Shown here: one piece after another, positions 1 through 8,067 of the stretch
Layout of the letters: the number at the start of each line of letters is the position of its first letter
How positions within the stretch are numbered: position 1 is the stretch's first letter
Source of the DNA: F1-60-MAGs104 sp964355975
Lineage (GTDB): Bacteria > Planctomycetota > Phycisphaerae > Phycisphaerales > SM1A02
Length of the DNA stretch: 64,000 nt
NCBI GenBank assembly: GCA_964355975.1
Contig: CAYHFW010000006.1
Coordinates: 1 to 64,000 of the forward strand
Direction of reading: 5' to 3'
Position numbers and translations under genes: made by a program
The notes under the pieces: model-generated
Told to the model about the DNA's origin: nothing
The model's database searches: none
The model's input: only the letters and a program-made list of their open reading frames with translations

Positions 1-46
1 CAGCTCGGCGAGGGCTGTTTGAGCGCCGAGTGAAGCATTCCGCCGC
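1..46 (-). repeat. Partial copy of a 94-base palindromic element
   Basis: Read on the minus strand, this begins with the terminal decamer GCGGCGGAAT (bases 46-37) and continues as the first half of the element that occurs complete at 36047-36140, 36322-36415, 51209-51302 and 51347-51440. The window edge cuts it. It sits just beyond the 3' end of lgt. No coding function is visible. Confidence 0.85.
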
Positions 47-120
47 GCTCACGCTTGCCAGTGCGCACTCACGCTTGCCAGTGCGCACTCACGCTCACCA
101 GTGCGCACTCACGCTTGCCG
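47..120. repeat. 20-base tandem repeat, about 3.6 copies
   Basis: The unit CTCACGCTTGCCAGTGCGCA is repeated head to tail, with a two-base variant in the third copy and a truncated fourth. It directly abuts the partial palindromic element at 1-46. Similar GTGAG/CAAG-rich flanks border the other copies of that element near 51.1-51.3 kb, so the two kinds of repeat appear linked. Confidence 0.85.
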
Positions 121-133
121 GAGCGCGCCCGAT

Positions 134-1117
134 TCACCGCGACAACCATCCGCCGAACTTCACCGACTCTCGCCGACTCGCCCACAGACACAGCGCGCCG
201 CCGAGCGCAATCATCGCGATCGAGAGCATCATCGGCAGGGTGATCTCGCCGATCATGAAAACCCCTTCGTCCACCGCGCGAAACTGTTCGCTGATCACGC
301 GCGCTACGCCGTAGGCCATAAGAAAGACGCCAGCAATCACTCCGGGCTTTCGTGGGCGCATCCACACCATCGCCATCGCGGCGAACAAAAACGGTCCATC
401 GGTGAATGCTTGGATGAAGTTGCTTGGGTAGTACGCAGTCAGAATTGGTTCGAGTCGGACGAGCACATCGGGGCGCCCCAGCATCGCTGCGCGGTACACC
501 GCATCTTGGATCGGCTCGCTTGGTGTGACGATCGATTGCAGTGGCGCAAGTTTCTCGAGGTCGAACGATTGCTCGAGTACCTCGCTTGGATACTTCACCG
601 CCCACCACGGCGGACTCGCTTGCATCGATTCTGGAAGTGCCTTTCCCCAGAGCTCTGCGTTCACCCAGTTGGCGAGTCGTCCCATGCACAATCCAAATGG
701 CGCGCCGAATGCGGTGCAATCTGCGATGTGCAAGAACGGCACGTTCACATGCCGCGCGAAGAGCAACGCGGCGACGGTGCATCCAATGATTCCTCCGTGA
801 CTCGACATTCCTCCTTTGTGGATGTCGAGAAGTCCCCACCACGGAAAGTCTGTGTGAAACGACAGCAGTACATGCGGCTCATAGAACACCACGTGTCCAA
901 CTCGCCCTCCGATGACGACGCCCGCGATGAGATACGTCATCAAATCGCCGACTTGCACCACCGACAATCCGATGCGCTCGCGTTTGGCGAGTTCGCGCAG
1001 CAACATGTATCCCAAGAAAAACCCCGCGGCGTATGCGAGGCCGTACCAGCGGATGCCGATGCCTGGTGAGATCTCGAACGCGAACGGACTGAGGTTGTGA
1101 ACCAAGACGGCAAGCAC
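134..1117 (-). CDS. lgt: Prolipoprotein diacylglyceryl transferase
   Basis: Lgt moves a diacylglyceryl group from phosphatidylglycerol to the lipobox cysteine of prolipoproteins in the inner membrane. The protein has the N-terminal IRWYGLAYAAGF motif, several hydrophobic segments, and the Lgt signature as GRLANWVNAELWG (family form GRxGNFxNxExxG). About 40 residues follow the signature that I would not expect in a minimal Lgt. The frame is open to a TTG at 1159, but that would overlap trpD on the other strand. The GTG at 1117, with GGGGA about 11 bases upstream, places HNLSPFAFEI near the N terminus as in relatives. The function is needed for the many lipoproteins encoded in this window. Confidence 0.9.
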   Translation of the reverse strand: MLAVLVHNLSPFAFEISPGIGIRWYGLAYAAGFFLGYMLLRELAKRERIGLSVVQVGDLMTYLIAGVVIGGRVGHVVFYEPHVLLSFHTDFPWWGLLDIHKGGMSSHGGIIGCTVAALLFARHVNVPFLHIADCTAFGAPFGLCMGRLANWVNAELWGKALPESMQASPPWWAVKYPSEVLEQSFDLEKLAPLQSIVTPSEPIQDAVYRAAMLGRPDVLVRLEPILTAYYPSNFIQAFTDGPFLFAAMAMVWMRPRKPGVIAGVFLMAYGVARVISEQFRAVDEGVFMIGEITLPMMLSIAMIALGGALCLWASRRESVKFGGWLSR

Positions 1118-1140
1118 ATGCGTAGCATCCCCGACTTCGC

Positions 1141-2229
1141 ATGGAAGCGCCACTGCCAAACCTCAATCCGAGCGAATTTGCGCGGCCACAGCGGCCTGGC
1201 GATCTCACTCCGTTCTTGAAGTTGCTGATTCACGGGCACACACTCTCGCGCGAACAATCGCACGCCGCGTTTCAAGAGATCATGACTGGATCGGCGCACC
1301 ACGCTGAGGTCGGTGCACTCCTTGCGCTTCTCGCGCGGCGACTTCCGACAGTCGACGAGCTCACCGGCGCGGCGATGGTGATGCGTGAGCACGCTGCGAT
1401 TCTTGAGAGTTCGCTCGACCCAACAACGATTCTCGACACAGCAGGCACAGGCGGTGCGCCGAAATCGTTCAACGTCAGCACACTTGCCGCAATCATTGCA
1501 GGATCGACCGGTGTGCCTGTGGCCAAGCATGGCAATCGCTCGCGCACTGGGCGCGGGTCGGCGGAGGTCTTGCAGGCCCTTGGCGTGCGCATCGACGCAC
1601 CCGTCGAAGTGCAACGCCGCTGTCTTGAGCAGGGGAGTGTTGCGTTTTGTTTCGCTCCCATGCACCACCCCGCCGCGCGACACGCGATGCCTGTGCGCCA
1701 AACCTTGGGCTTTCCGACACTCTTCAACTTGCTCGGTCCGCTCACAAATCCAGCGCGCGCGCAGCGACAGGCGATCGGTGTTTACGACCGCAGTTTCGTG
1801 CCGCTTGTTGCACAGGTCTTGTGCGAACTCGGTGCGATTCGTGCCGTTGTGTATCACGGTCTCGATGGCCTCGACGAAGTCACCACAGGCGCATCAACAC
1901 TGGTTGCTGAGGTCACGCGCGATCAGCGCGGCGGATCGGTGCGCGTTTACGAAACCACACCCGAGTCGATGGGCGTCACGCGGGTCAATCCACTTTCTGT
2001 CGCCCCCGACACGGTGGCGGATGCTGCTGCGCTCTTCATCGCGGTGCTCGAGGGCCGCGCGTCACTTGCTGCAACCGACTTTTCCCTCGTGAATGCGGGT
2101 GCTGCGCTGGTTGCCGCTGGTCGCGCCGAAGATTTGGCCGATGGCGTTGCGCGCGCACGCGCAACAATTGCATCGGGCGCAAGTCGCGCAACACTCGACA
2201 AACTCATCACGCTTTCACATCAGCCCTGA
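1141..2229 (+). CDS. trpD: Anthranilate phosphoribosyltransferase
   Basis: TrpD joins anthranilate to PRPP in tryptophan synthesis (cytoplasm). At 362 residues it is slightly longer than the family norm because of an N-terminal extension. Visible motifs are the glycine-rich PRPP loop GTGGAPKSFNVST (the usual GTGGD has Ala for Asp), KHGNRSRTGRGSAEVLQALG, and the metal-binding Asp-Glu pair in HGLDGLDEVTTG. Divergent from lgt with almost no gap. No other trp gene is in the window, so the pathway is dispersed. No strong ribosome-binding site is seen before the ATG at 1141. Confidence 0.93.
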   Translation: MEAPLPNLNPSEFARPQRPGDLTPFLKLLIHGHTLSREQSHAAFQEIMTGSAHHAEVGALLALLARRLPTVDELTGAAMVMREHAAILESSLDPTTILDTAGTGGAPKSFNVSTLAAIIAGSTGVPVAKHGNRSRTGRGSAEVLQALGVRIDAPVEVQRRCLEQGSVAFCFAPMHHPAARHAMPVRQTLGFPTLFNLLGPLTNPARAQRQAIGVYDRSFVPLVAQVLCELGAIRAVVYHGLDGLDEVTTGASTLVAEVTRDQRGGSVRVYETTPESMGVTRVNPLSVAPDTVADAAALFIAVLEGRASLAATDFSLVNAGAALVAAGRAEDLADGVARARATIASGASRATLDKLITLSHQP

Positions 2230-2238
2230 GAGATCTAT

Positions 2239-3096
2239 ATGCAAGTCACAGAAACACTCGAACAAACGAAACACGTTGCGCAGTCCTCTGCTGAATGGGG
2301 GATGAGTCTCTGGCAGCAGTACGCCAATCCAACAATCAGTGGCATCATCATCGTCGTCGTCGCGATCGTCGTCTCGAAGTGGGTGAAACGGCTGATTCTG
2401 GCGGCGTGTGTGCGCGGCGACATCGACTCAACGCTTGGACATTTCTTCGCGAAACTCATTGGATGGGGACTGCTCTTGATCGCAGGAATCCTCGTGCTCA
2501 ATCGGTTTGGATTTGACACTGCGAGTTTCGCGGTTGTTCTGGGAACGGTTGGTATCGCCATCGGTCTCGCATTTCAGAGCACGCTCTCGAACTTCGCGTC
2601 GGGTGTGATGCTGATGGTGTTTCGTCCCTACAAGATTGGTGATGCGATCGTTGTCGCTGGGCAGACTGGCGTCGTCAACGAGATCGATCTCTTCTCGACA
2701 ACCCTCGACACGGTCGACCGCCGCAGGGTCTTCGTTCCCAACAGTGCGATCTTTGGCTCGGTGATCACCAACACAAGCGCCTACGAGACGCGGCGCGCCG
2801 ATGTGAATGTGCGTGTCGAGTTTCGCGCGGATATCGATACGACACAGCGCGTCTTGCTCGCTGCTGCGGTCGCCACGCCAGGACGAACTGATGCGGCGCC
2901 TGAAGTTGGACTGCTCGAACTCGGCGCGACGGGGGTCGATTGGCAGGTGCGTGTTTGGTGCAAGAGCGAGGACCATCCGATTGTTCGCGGCGCACTCGTG
3001 CGTGCGGTAAAGATGGCGCTCGACGAGGCGAAGATCATGGTTGCGATTCAAGTCGTCGACGTGCGCGTCGTCGGCGATAAGCCTGCGAGTATGTGA
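2239..3096 (+). CDS. Small-conductance mechanosensitive channel (MscS family)
   Basis: 285 residues with an N-terminal helix, then two membrane helices. The pore-helix region GTVGIAIGLAFQSTLSNFASGVMLM is rich in Gly/Ala as in MscS TM3, and is followed by the beta domain with FRPYKIGDAI and the VPNSAIFGSVITN motif. This is the compact one-module MscS layout: a stretch-gated inner-membrane channel that releases osmolytes on osmotic downshock. It starts 9 bases after trpD, so the two may be co-transcribed. Confidence 0.92.
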   Translation: MQVTETLEQTKHVAQSSAEWGMSLWQQYANPTISGIIIVVVAIVVSKWVKRLILAACVRGDIDSTLGHFFAKLIGWGLLLIAGILVLNRFGFDTASFAVVLGTVGIAIGLAFQSTLSNFASGVMLMVFRPYKIGDAIVVAGQTGVVNEIDLFSTTLDTVDRRRVFVPNSAIFGSVITNTSAYETRRADVNVRVEFRADIDTTQRVLLAAAVATPGRTDAAPEVGLLELGATGVDWQVRVWCKSEDHPIVRGALVRAVKMALDEAKIMVAIQVVDVRVVGDKPASM

Positions 3097-3124
3097 TTCG
3101 TAGTCCTAGCGCGCACTGCTTCGC

Positions 3125-3173
3125 GTTCTTTGGAAGAAACGCATCACTGAGCGGGTCATTCCTTCCAAAGAAT
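3125..3173. repeat. Palindromic repeat family 2, copy 1
   Basis: Perfect 11-base inverted arms, TTCTTTGGAAG (3126-3136) and CTTCCAAAGAA (3162-3172), flank a 25-base centre. Its reverse complement matches 36238-36288 at roughly 44 of 52 positions, including the centre (GACCC, TGATGCGTT). It lies between mscS and comEC and is not followed by a T-run on the plus strand, so it is more likely a dispersed element than a simple terminator. Confidence 0.75.
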
Positions 3174-3253
3174 GGCGAAACCTGCGAGCCGAGCACCTCA
3201 AGAAAAAAGGTGTGTTTTTGAGAAGTGAGTTGGCGAAGTTCTAGCGTGCGCTC

Positions 3254-6133
3254 ATGCCGCGCAGGACGAGCGGTACCAAAGCAGCACGCCACGCCTTCTT
3301 GCCTTGGATCGCATCCGCCATGGTCGCGGGTTGCGCATCTGCCGCCTACGCGTGGCCGAACGTTGCCTTGGATGAGCGCGGCGCACTCGTCGGAGTCGCC
3401 GTGCTGGTCACTGTCGCTCTCGCCGCGCACGGACTCGCGCTGGCGTGGCGGCAGTGGCGCACTGCAGCTGCAATCTGCTTGCTCATCGGCGCGTGCGCCG
3501 TTGGCGCGCTGCGGTGCGTATGGTTCGACCGTTCGTGGCAGGCGACCCTCGTTGCGCTTGGGAGCGCAGCTGATGATCCGCGACGGCTCGTTTGTGTTGA
3601 GGGAATCGTTGTCTCAGAGCCACGCGCCGATGAGTCGTGTTTTCGCGATGCGCTTCTGCTTTGTGAGTCGTGTGACGAAGACACGCTGGCATCATTCGTA
3701 CCCGATACGCCAAGTGTTCGATTCAATCTCGCCGTCGATCTCGTCTGTGATGGTGCCAGTCATCCGCAAGAGATCGACGCCACCGTGCGTCTCGCCGTCG
3801 AAGGCACTGCGTCTGGATGCATTCCAGGCGACCGCGTGCGTGTGTTGGGATGGCTCTCGCCATGCTCACGCAGTCGCAATCCTGGCGCGTTCGATTCACT
3901 GCGGTGGGGACGCTCGCGCGGCATCGCTGCGACAGTCGCTGTGAGCGATTGTGCGCTCATCACGCGGTTCGAGAGTTCACAGTGCAGCCTCACCGCCCAA
4001 CTTGCGCGATGGCGTTCGTTCGTCGACGGCACAATGCGCAGTGCGCTCGATGAGCAGTGCGGTGCAGTCAATCGTGACGCGAATTCACCACCCCCGCGAC
4101 TCGATGTCAACGCGCTGATCGCCGCATCAACAACTGGTGCAGCCTGGCCAGGATTGCGCTCAGTCTCAAAGTCATTCGCCGCATGTGGAGTGCAACACCT
4201 CGTCGCCATCTCAGGATTCAACTTTGGCATTCTCGCGGCGTGCGCCCTCTGGTGCGTGCGTCGATGCACTCTTGCGCCGCGCATCGCAGGCTGTGTACTC
4301 GTCGCGCTCGCGATCCTCTTTGTTGCGTCGATCGAGAGCGAGGTTTCATCGGTGCGCGCTGCGTTGATGGGCGGCTCAGCTGCGCTCGCGCTCTCGTTCA
4401 ATCGCGCGCTTTCGTTTGGCTCTGTTCTGGGTGGTGCTGCAATCGTGATTGTGTTGTGTGATCCGCTTGCTGCTTCAGAGCCTGGATTTCAATTGAGTTT
4501 CTCTGCGATTCTTGGGCTGCACTTTCTCGCGCCGCGCCTCTCCCGGCTGTTTGCGAAGTGTGTGCGAGGGTTCGGAGTGTGCGCTGCGCTCATGCGACTG
4601 GCGCTCGTGCCTGTTGCTGCATCGATTGGTGCGTGGATCGCAACCGCGCCAATCGTTGCATTGCACTTCGAAACGTGTCCGCTCTGGTGTGTTCCATGCA
4701 CGCTTGTGCTCTCGCCGAGCTTTGCAGTGATGGTGATCTCGGCGAATGCGATGGTCGTGCTTCAGCCAATCGCACCTGAACTCGCATCGATCGCTCGCAG
4801 TGTCGCGACCACAAATGCGCGGGGCATCCTCGCCACCGTCCGCATATGCGCCGACTTGCCGGGCGCGACCAAGCCTGGTGACTCGGTGCGCACACTCACC
4901 GACCCGCACGACTGGATGCTGCGTGTCGACATGCTTGATGTTGGCAATGGTTCGTGCTACCTCGTTCGCTCGCGCACGAGTGCTGTTGTCTTTGACTGCG
5001 GCAGTCTTGGGGCGGCCGCTGTTGGATCTCGCACGGTCGTGCCGGCACTGTGTGCGCTCGGCGTGAGATCACTCGACGCAGTCATCGTCTCTCACCCAAA
5101 CCTCGATCACTATGGAGCCCTTCCAGAAGTGGTGCGCGCATTCAATGTTCGCCGCGTCATCGTCACGCCGCAGTTTCTCGTGTGGGCGCAGCGCGCGCGC
5201 AGTGCAGCATCATGTGCTCTCGACGCAGCGCGTTCGGCAGGGGCGTCGATCGAAACGAGTGCGTGTGGTGATGAGCATCAGTTTGGTGGCGCGGTTTGGC
5301 AGGTGATCCATCCAGATCGTTCTGCTCAGTACAACGATTCGAATGATGGAAGCTTTGTGATTCGCATCGATCATGGACTCTTCTCGGCATTGTTCGCTGG
5401 TGACTCGGCGCGCGAAGCATGCGCGACCATCTTGAGCTCACCGCAGCAGCATCAGTTGCAAGGGATCACACTCTTTGAACTTCCACACCACGGCAGTTTT
5501 CGACCAGAATCTGCCGCGTTCGCGCAGCGTGTTTCGAGCGATCTCGTGTTGCAGTCGACTGGATCGCGCAGACTCTTGAAAGATCCGTGGAGTGCATTGC
5601 TTTCAGACGCGACGCGCCTCGTCACCGCGCGTGACTGCGCGTGTGCGATCGTCTGGAAGTCTGATGGATCAATCGTGTTGGGCTCGTGGGATGGAACTGA
5701 CTATCTCTGGCGCGCAACCGCGCTTCACATCGCGCCGCACTCGACTGCGCTAGCGACTGTGCCATCACCCATGACTCTCTGCAACGACGAACATGGCGCG
5801 CCTCAAGATGATTGTGTCACCGATGGGTCCAGCGCCACCCTCCTCGATTTCGATTTCGAGCGGACCCGCATGGATCGCTGTGTGAATCTGCACCGTTGGA
5901 TTCTTTGCAGACATCTCGTAGCGCGCGATCTCGCGCTGTGCTTGCCGCACAACGAGTGTGCAATCACCCCATGTTCGCATCGATGGTGGCATCTCTGCGG
6001 TTGCGTTGAAGATGGTGAACCCCTGGGGGACTTCGTAGATGAGCCGCAGCGGCCCCCGGACTTCAACACTTGCGGCGGCGAGCGGTGCGTTCTGTTGCGT
6101 GCTGGTTGGTGGCGGATATTCGCAGCGAGGTAA
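3254..6133 (+). CDS. comEC: ComEC/Rec2-family DNA uptake channel with long antisense tail
   Basis: Inner-membrane channel of natural transformation that passes single-stranded DNA. Hydrophobic N-terminal helices are followed by a soluble segment, the competence domain with the motif QHLVAISGFNFG near residue 315, many membrane helices, and a C-terminal metallo-beta-lactamase domain with DMLDVGNGSCYLV, SHPNLDHYG near residue 613, FAGDS and LPHHGS. The recognisable protein ends near residue 830 (about base 5750). The frame stays open for about 120 more residues, entirely antisense to the next gene. A TAG in the +1 frame at 5751 would end the protein where expected. Either the tail is real or a one-base frameshift removed the original stop. 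Confidence 0.88.
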   Translation: MPRRTSGTKAARHAFLPWIASAMVAGCASAAYAWPNVALDERGALVGVAVLVTVALAAHGLALAWRQWRTAAAICLLIGACAVGALRCVWFDRSWQATLVALGSAADDPRRLVCVEGIVVSEPRADESCFRDALLLCESCDEDTLASFVPDTPSVRFNLAVDLVCDGASHPQEIDATVRLAVEGTASGCIPGDRVRVLGWLSPCSRSRNPGAFDSLRWGRSRGIAATVAVSDCALITRFESSQCSLTAQLARWRSFVDGTMRSALDEQCGAVNRDANSPPPRLDVNALIAASTTGAAWPGLRSVSKSFAACGVQHLVAISGFNFGILAACALWCVRRCTLAPRIAGCVLVALAILFVASIESEVSSVRAALMGGSAALALSFNRALSFGSVLGGAAIVIVLCDPLAASEPGFQLSFSAILGLHFLAPRLSRLFAKCVRGFGVCAALMRLALVPVAASIGAWIATAPIVALHFETCPLWCVPCTLVLSPSFAVMVISANAMVVLQPIAPELASIARSVATTNARGILATVRICADLPGATKPGDSVRTLTDPHDWMLRVDMLDVGNGSCYLVRSRTSAVVFDCGSLGAAAVGSRTVVPALCALGVRSLDAVIVSHPNLDHYGALPEVVRAFNVRRVIVTPQFLVWAQRARSAASCALDAARSAGASIETSACGDEHQFGGAVWQVIHPDRSAQYNDSNDGSFVIRIDHGLFSALFAGDSAREACATILSSPQQHQLQGITLFELPHHGSFRPESAAFAQRVSSDLVLQSTGSRRLLKDPWSALLSDATRLVTARDCACAIVWKSDGSIVLGSWDGTDYLWRATALHIAPHSTALATVPSPMTLCNDEHGAPQDDCVTDGSSATLLDFDFERTRMDRCVNLHRWILCRHLVARDLALCLPHNECAITPCSHRWWHLCGCVEDGEPLGDFVDEPQRPPDFNTCGGERCVLLRAGWWRIFAAR

Positions 6134-6940
6134 GGCTGGTGTTGTCGGTGCGAGCACTGTTGGTCGCAAATCACTCAGAGCGAGAATGCGTTTGTTACTC
6201 GTGCGCACCGCAAGAATTTCTTCAGGCATCAGTGCGAGGGGTGGGCGGCCCGCCATGAGCGACATCCCCTCGAGAATGAATGAGACTTCACTACCGCTGG
6301 TGATCGCGCGAATCGAACTCCCGTCGATCACTGTTCCATCGCTGATCCAAACGCGCACCACACCACTTGGGCGCGATGTGGTGACCAGCGCGAGCGAAGC
6401 GACACGGTCGATCGCGATCTCTTTCTTCTCGCTGGTTGCATCAATAATGATTGGATCGCCAAACTTCTCGACGAATCCGCGCACGATGTCTCCGTTGCGC
6501 AGAACCACCTCGTCGGCATCGGCTGCGTGCACCAAAACATTTGTCGGCTGAAACTGAATTGATGCGAGTTGCTCAGTTGGAAGGTCAATCATCCCGAGGC
6601 CGATATGTTTCCACCGCACCGACGATCGTTCAGAGTTCTCTGGTGAAGTTGGTGCGTCGGGTGCGTCAACAAATCCACCAAATGCTCCCGGAATGAACTG
6701 TCCATCATTCACCGAGAGTGCCGCGAATGGTCGCTGTGGAGGGGGTGACGTGAGAGTGTCGAGAGGCATCCACGCGAGGGCGGTCGTTCCGATCTCTTCG
6801 CCCGCTCTGTTGCGAAGCATCCCCTTCTCGTCAACAGTTGCGATGACCCACTCTGCGCGAGAATTCAAGAGGTCGATCATTGGGATGAACTCGACACCGC
6901 CAACGCTCATCGACAGAATGCTGATCAGGATGCTCGTCAT
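5765..6940 (-). CDS. Exported NPCBM-like protein
   Basis: About 390 residues. The start at the ATG at 6940 gives a short hydrophobic N terminus (MTSILISILSMSVGG) like a signal peptide, and falls 5 bases after the stop of the previous gene. The C-terminal 100 residues (from GPLRLIYEVPQGFTIF to the end) have the spacing of the NPCBM carbohydrate-binding-like domain: an F/A-rich strand, WGDCTLVV, and GPLEIEIEEGG. The middle contains VVLRNGDIVRGFV and IDGSSI, resembling small beta-barrel repeats. Last gene of the MoxR-led operon, probably acting in the periplasm. The family call is by eye. Confidence 0.65.
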   Translation of the reverse strand: MTSILISILSMSVGGVEFIPMIDLLNSRAEWVIATVDEKGMLRNRAGEEIGTTALAWMPLDTLTSPPPQRPFAALSVNDGQFIPGAFGGFVDAPDAPTSPENSERSSVRWKHIGLGMIDLPTEQLASIQFQPTNVLVHAADADEVVLRNGDIVRGFVEKFGDPIIIDATSEKKEIAIDRVASLALVTTSRPSGVVRVWISDGTVIDGSSIRAITSGSEVSFILEGMSLMAGRPPLALMPEEILAVRTSNKRILALSDLRPTVLAPTTPALPRCEYPPPTSTQQNAPLAAASVEVRGPLRLIYEVPQGFTIFNATAEMPPSMRTWGDCTLVVRQAQREIARYEMSAKNPTVQIHTAIHAGPLEIEIEEGGAGPIGDTIILRRAMFVVAESHG

Positions 6941-6945
6941 CGCAT

Positions 6946-8067
6946 TTACCTTTGAAAAATCGGCAGGTAACGATTTGGCATTTGAAGCACGATCAGCGCC
7001 ATCGCTGTTGCGTATGAACTTCCGGCTTGGTGGTCGACCCACGACCCATCCTCTGCTTGCATCTTGATGAGCTCATCGCGCGCCTTCTGCCACCACTCTG
7101 CCCACCACGCGCCACCCGCGAGGTACATCGCCTGGCTTGTGTAGTACTGACCGTAAAAATAATGCGCTTGCATCTGCGGACCGCCACCACTCGTCGATCC
7201 ATTGGTTCGCAGGTACTCAAGCCCGCGCATGATCGAGTCATCTTCGTACACGCCTGCGTAAAAGAGACTCGCCACACCTGCGGCTGTGCGCGGCCACGCG
7301 CTCGTGCCAGGCTGACGCATGTACCGAAATCCGCCGTCGCTGTTCTGGCAATCGCGCACATATCGCACGGCGCGATCAATCGTGTCCTTTGGAATCCGCA
7401 CTCCGGCGTTTCGCGCACTTCGCAGCGCCATCACCTCACAAATGGTCACTGAAACATCTGCGTCGTACGGCACTGGGTTGTAGCGCCAACCACCCTCATC
7501 ATTCTGACTATTCAAGATGAGATCGATCGCGCGCACGAGCACATCACGAACGCGCGAATCGCTTGGGTTCATCCCATAGATCTCACCGAGAAAGAGTGTG
7601 GCAAATCCATGGCCATACATCGGACCCGTCGTGCTCTCAGCTGCGAGCAATCCACTCTCAGACTTGTTCACGAGCACATACTCAAGCGCACGCGAGACGT
7701 GCTCGCCAAACTGCCCGCGCCCTGGCAGATTTCCGTCAGCCATGAACGCTAATCCACAGAGAGCTGAAATTCCCGTGTGTCGTCCGTAGCGTCCGCGACC
7801 GAACGATCCATCCTCGTTCTGTGTTGATGCGAGATATGCAAGACCGCGGTTGATTGCAGCTGTGAGTTCTGGAGTGATCTCATTGGCTGCGGGCTTGTTT
7901 TCGGCCCCTGCCCCCTGGAGCGCTTGTGGTGTTTCTTTTGATGGAGTCGCTGCTGGTGTTTGTGTCGGTACTGCTGCTGGTGGTGCTTCAGCCGCTTGTG
8001 GTGACTCAGCTGCGGTCACTGTGAGTGTGAGTGCGGCCGTCGCAAGAACTTTCGTTAACACGTTCAT
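6946..8067 (-). CDS. Exported squalene-cyclase/prenyltransferase repeat protein
   Basis: 373 residues: a signal peptide (MNVLTKVLATAALTLTVTAAE), a Pro/Ala-rich linker to about residue 65, then an alpha-alpha toroid made of repeated QNEDGSFG, QNDEGGWRY, QNSDGGFRY and QAEDGSWVD units (the QW-type repeat of terpene cyclases and protein prenyltransferase beta subunits). I see no DxDD catalytic motif of hopene cyclases, so an enzyme role is doubtful; a periplasmic scaffold is possible. The ATG overlaps the TGA of the upstream gene (ATGA at 8067-8064), implying coupled translation. Confidence 0.8.
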   Translation of the reverse strand: MNVLTKVLATAALTLTVTAAESPQAAEAPPAAVPTQTPAATPSKETPQALQGAGAENKPAANEITPELTAAINRGLAYLASTQNEDGSFGRGRYGRHTGISALCGLAFMADGNLPGRGQFGEHVSRALEYVLVNKSESGLLAAESTTGPMYGHGFATLFLGEIYGMNPSDSRVRDVLVRAIDLILNSQNDEGGWRYNPVPYDADVSVTICEVMALRSARNAGVRIPKDTIDRAVRYVRDCQNSDGGFRYMRQPGTSAWPRTAAGVASLFYAGVYEDDSIMRGLEYLRTNGSTSGGGPQMQAHYFYGQYYTSQAMYLAGGAWWAEWWQKARDELIKMQAEDGSWVDHQAGSSYATAMALIVLQMPNRYLPIFQR

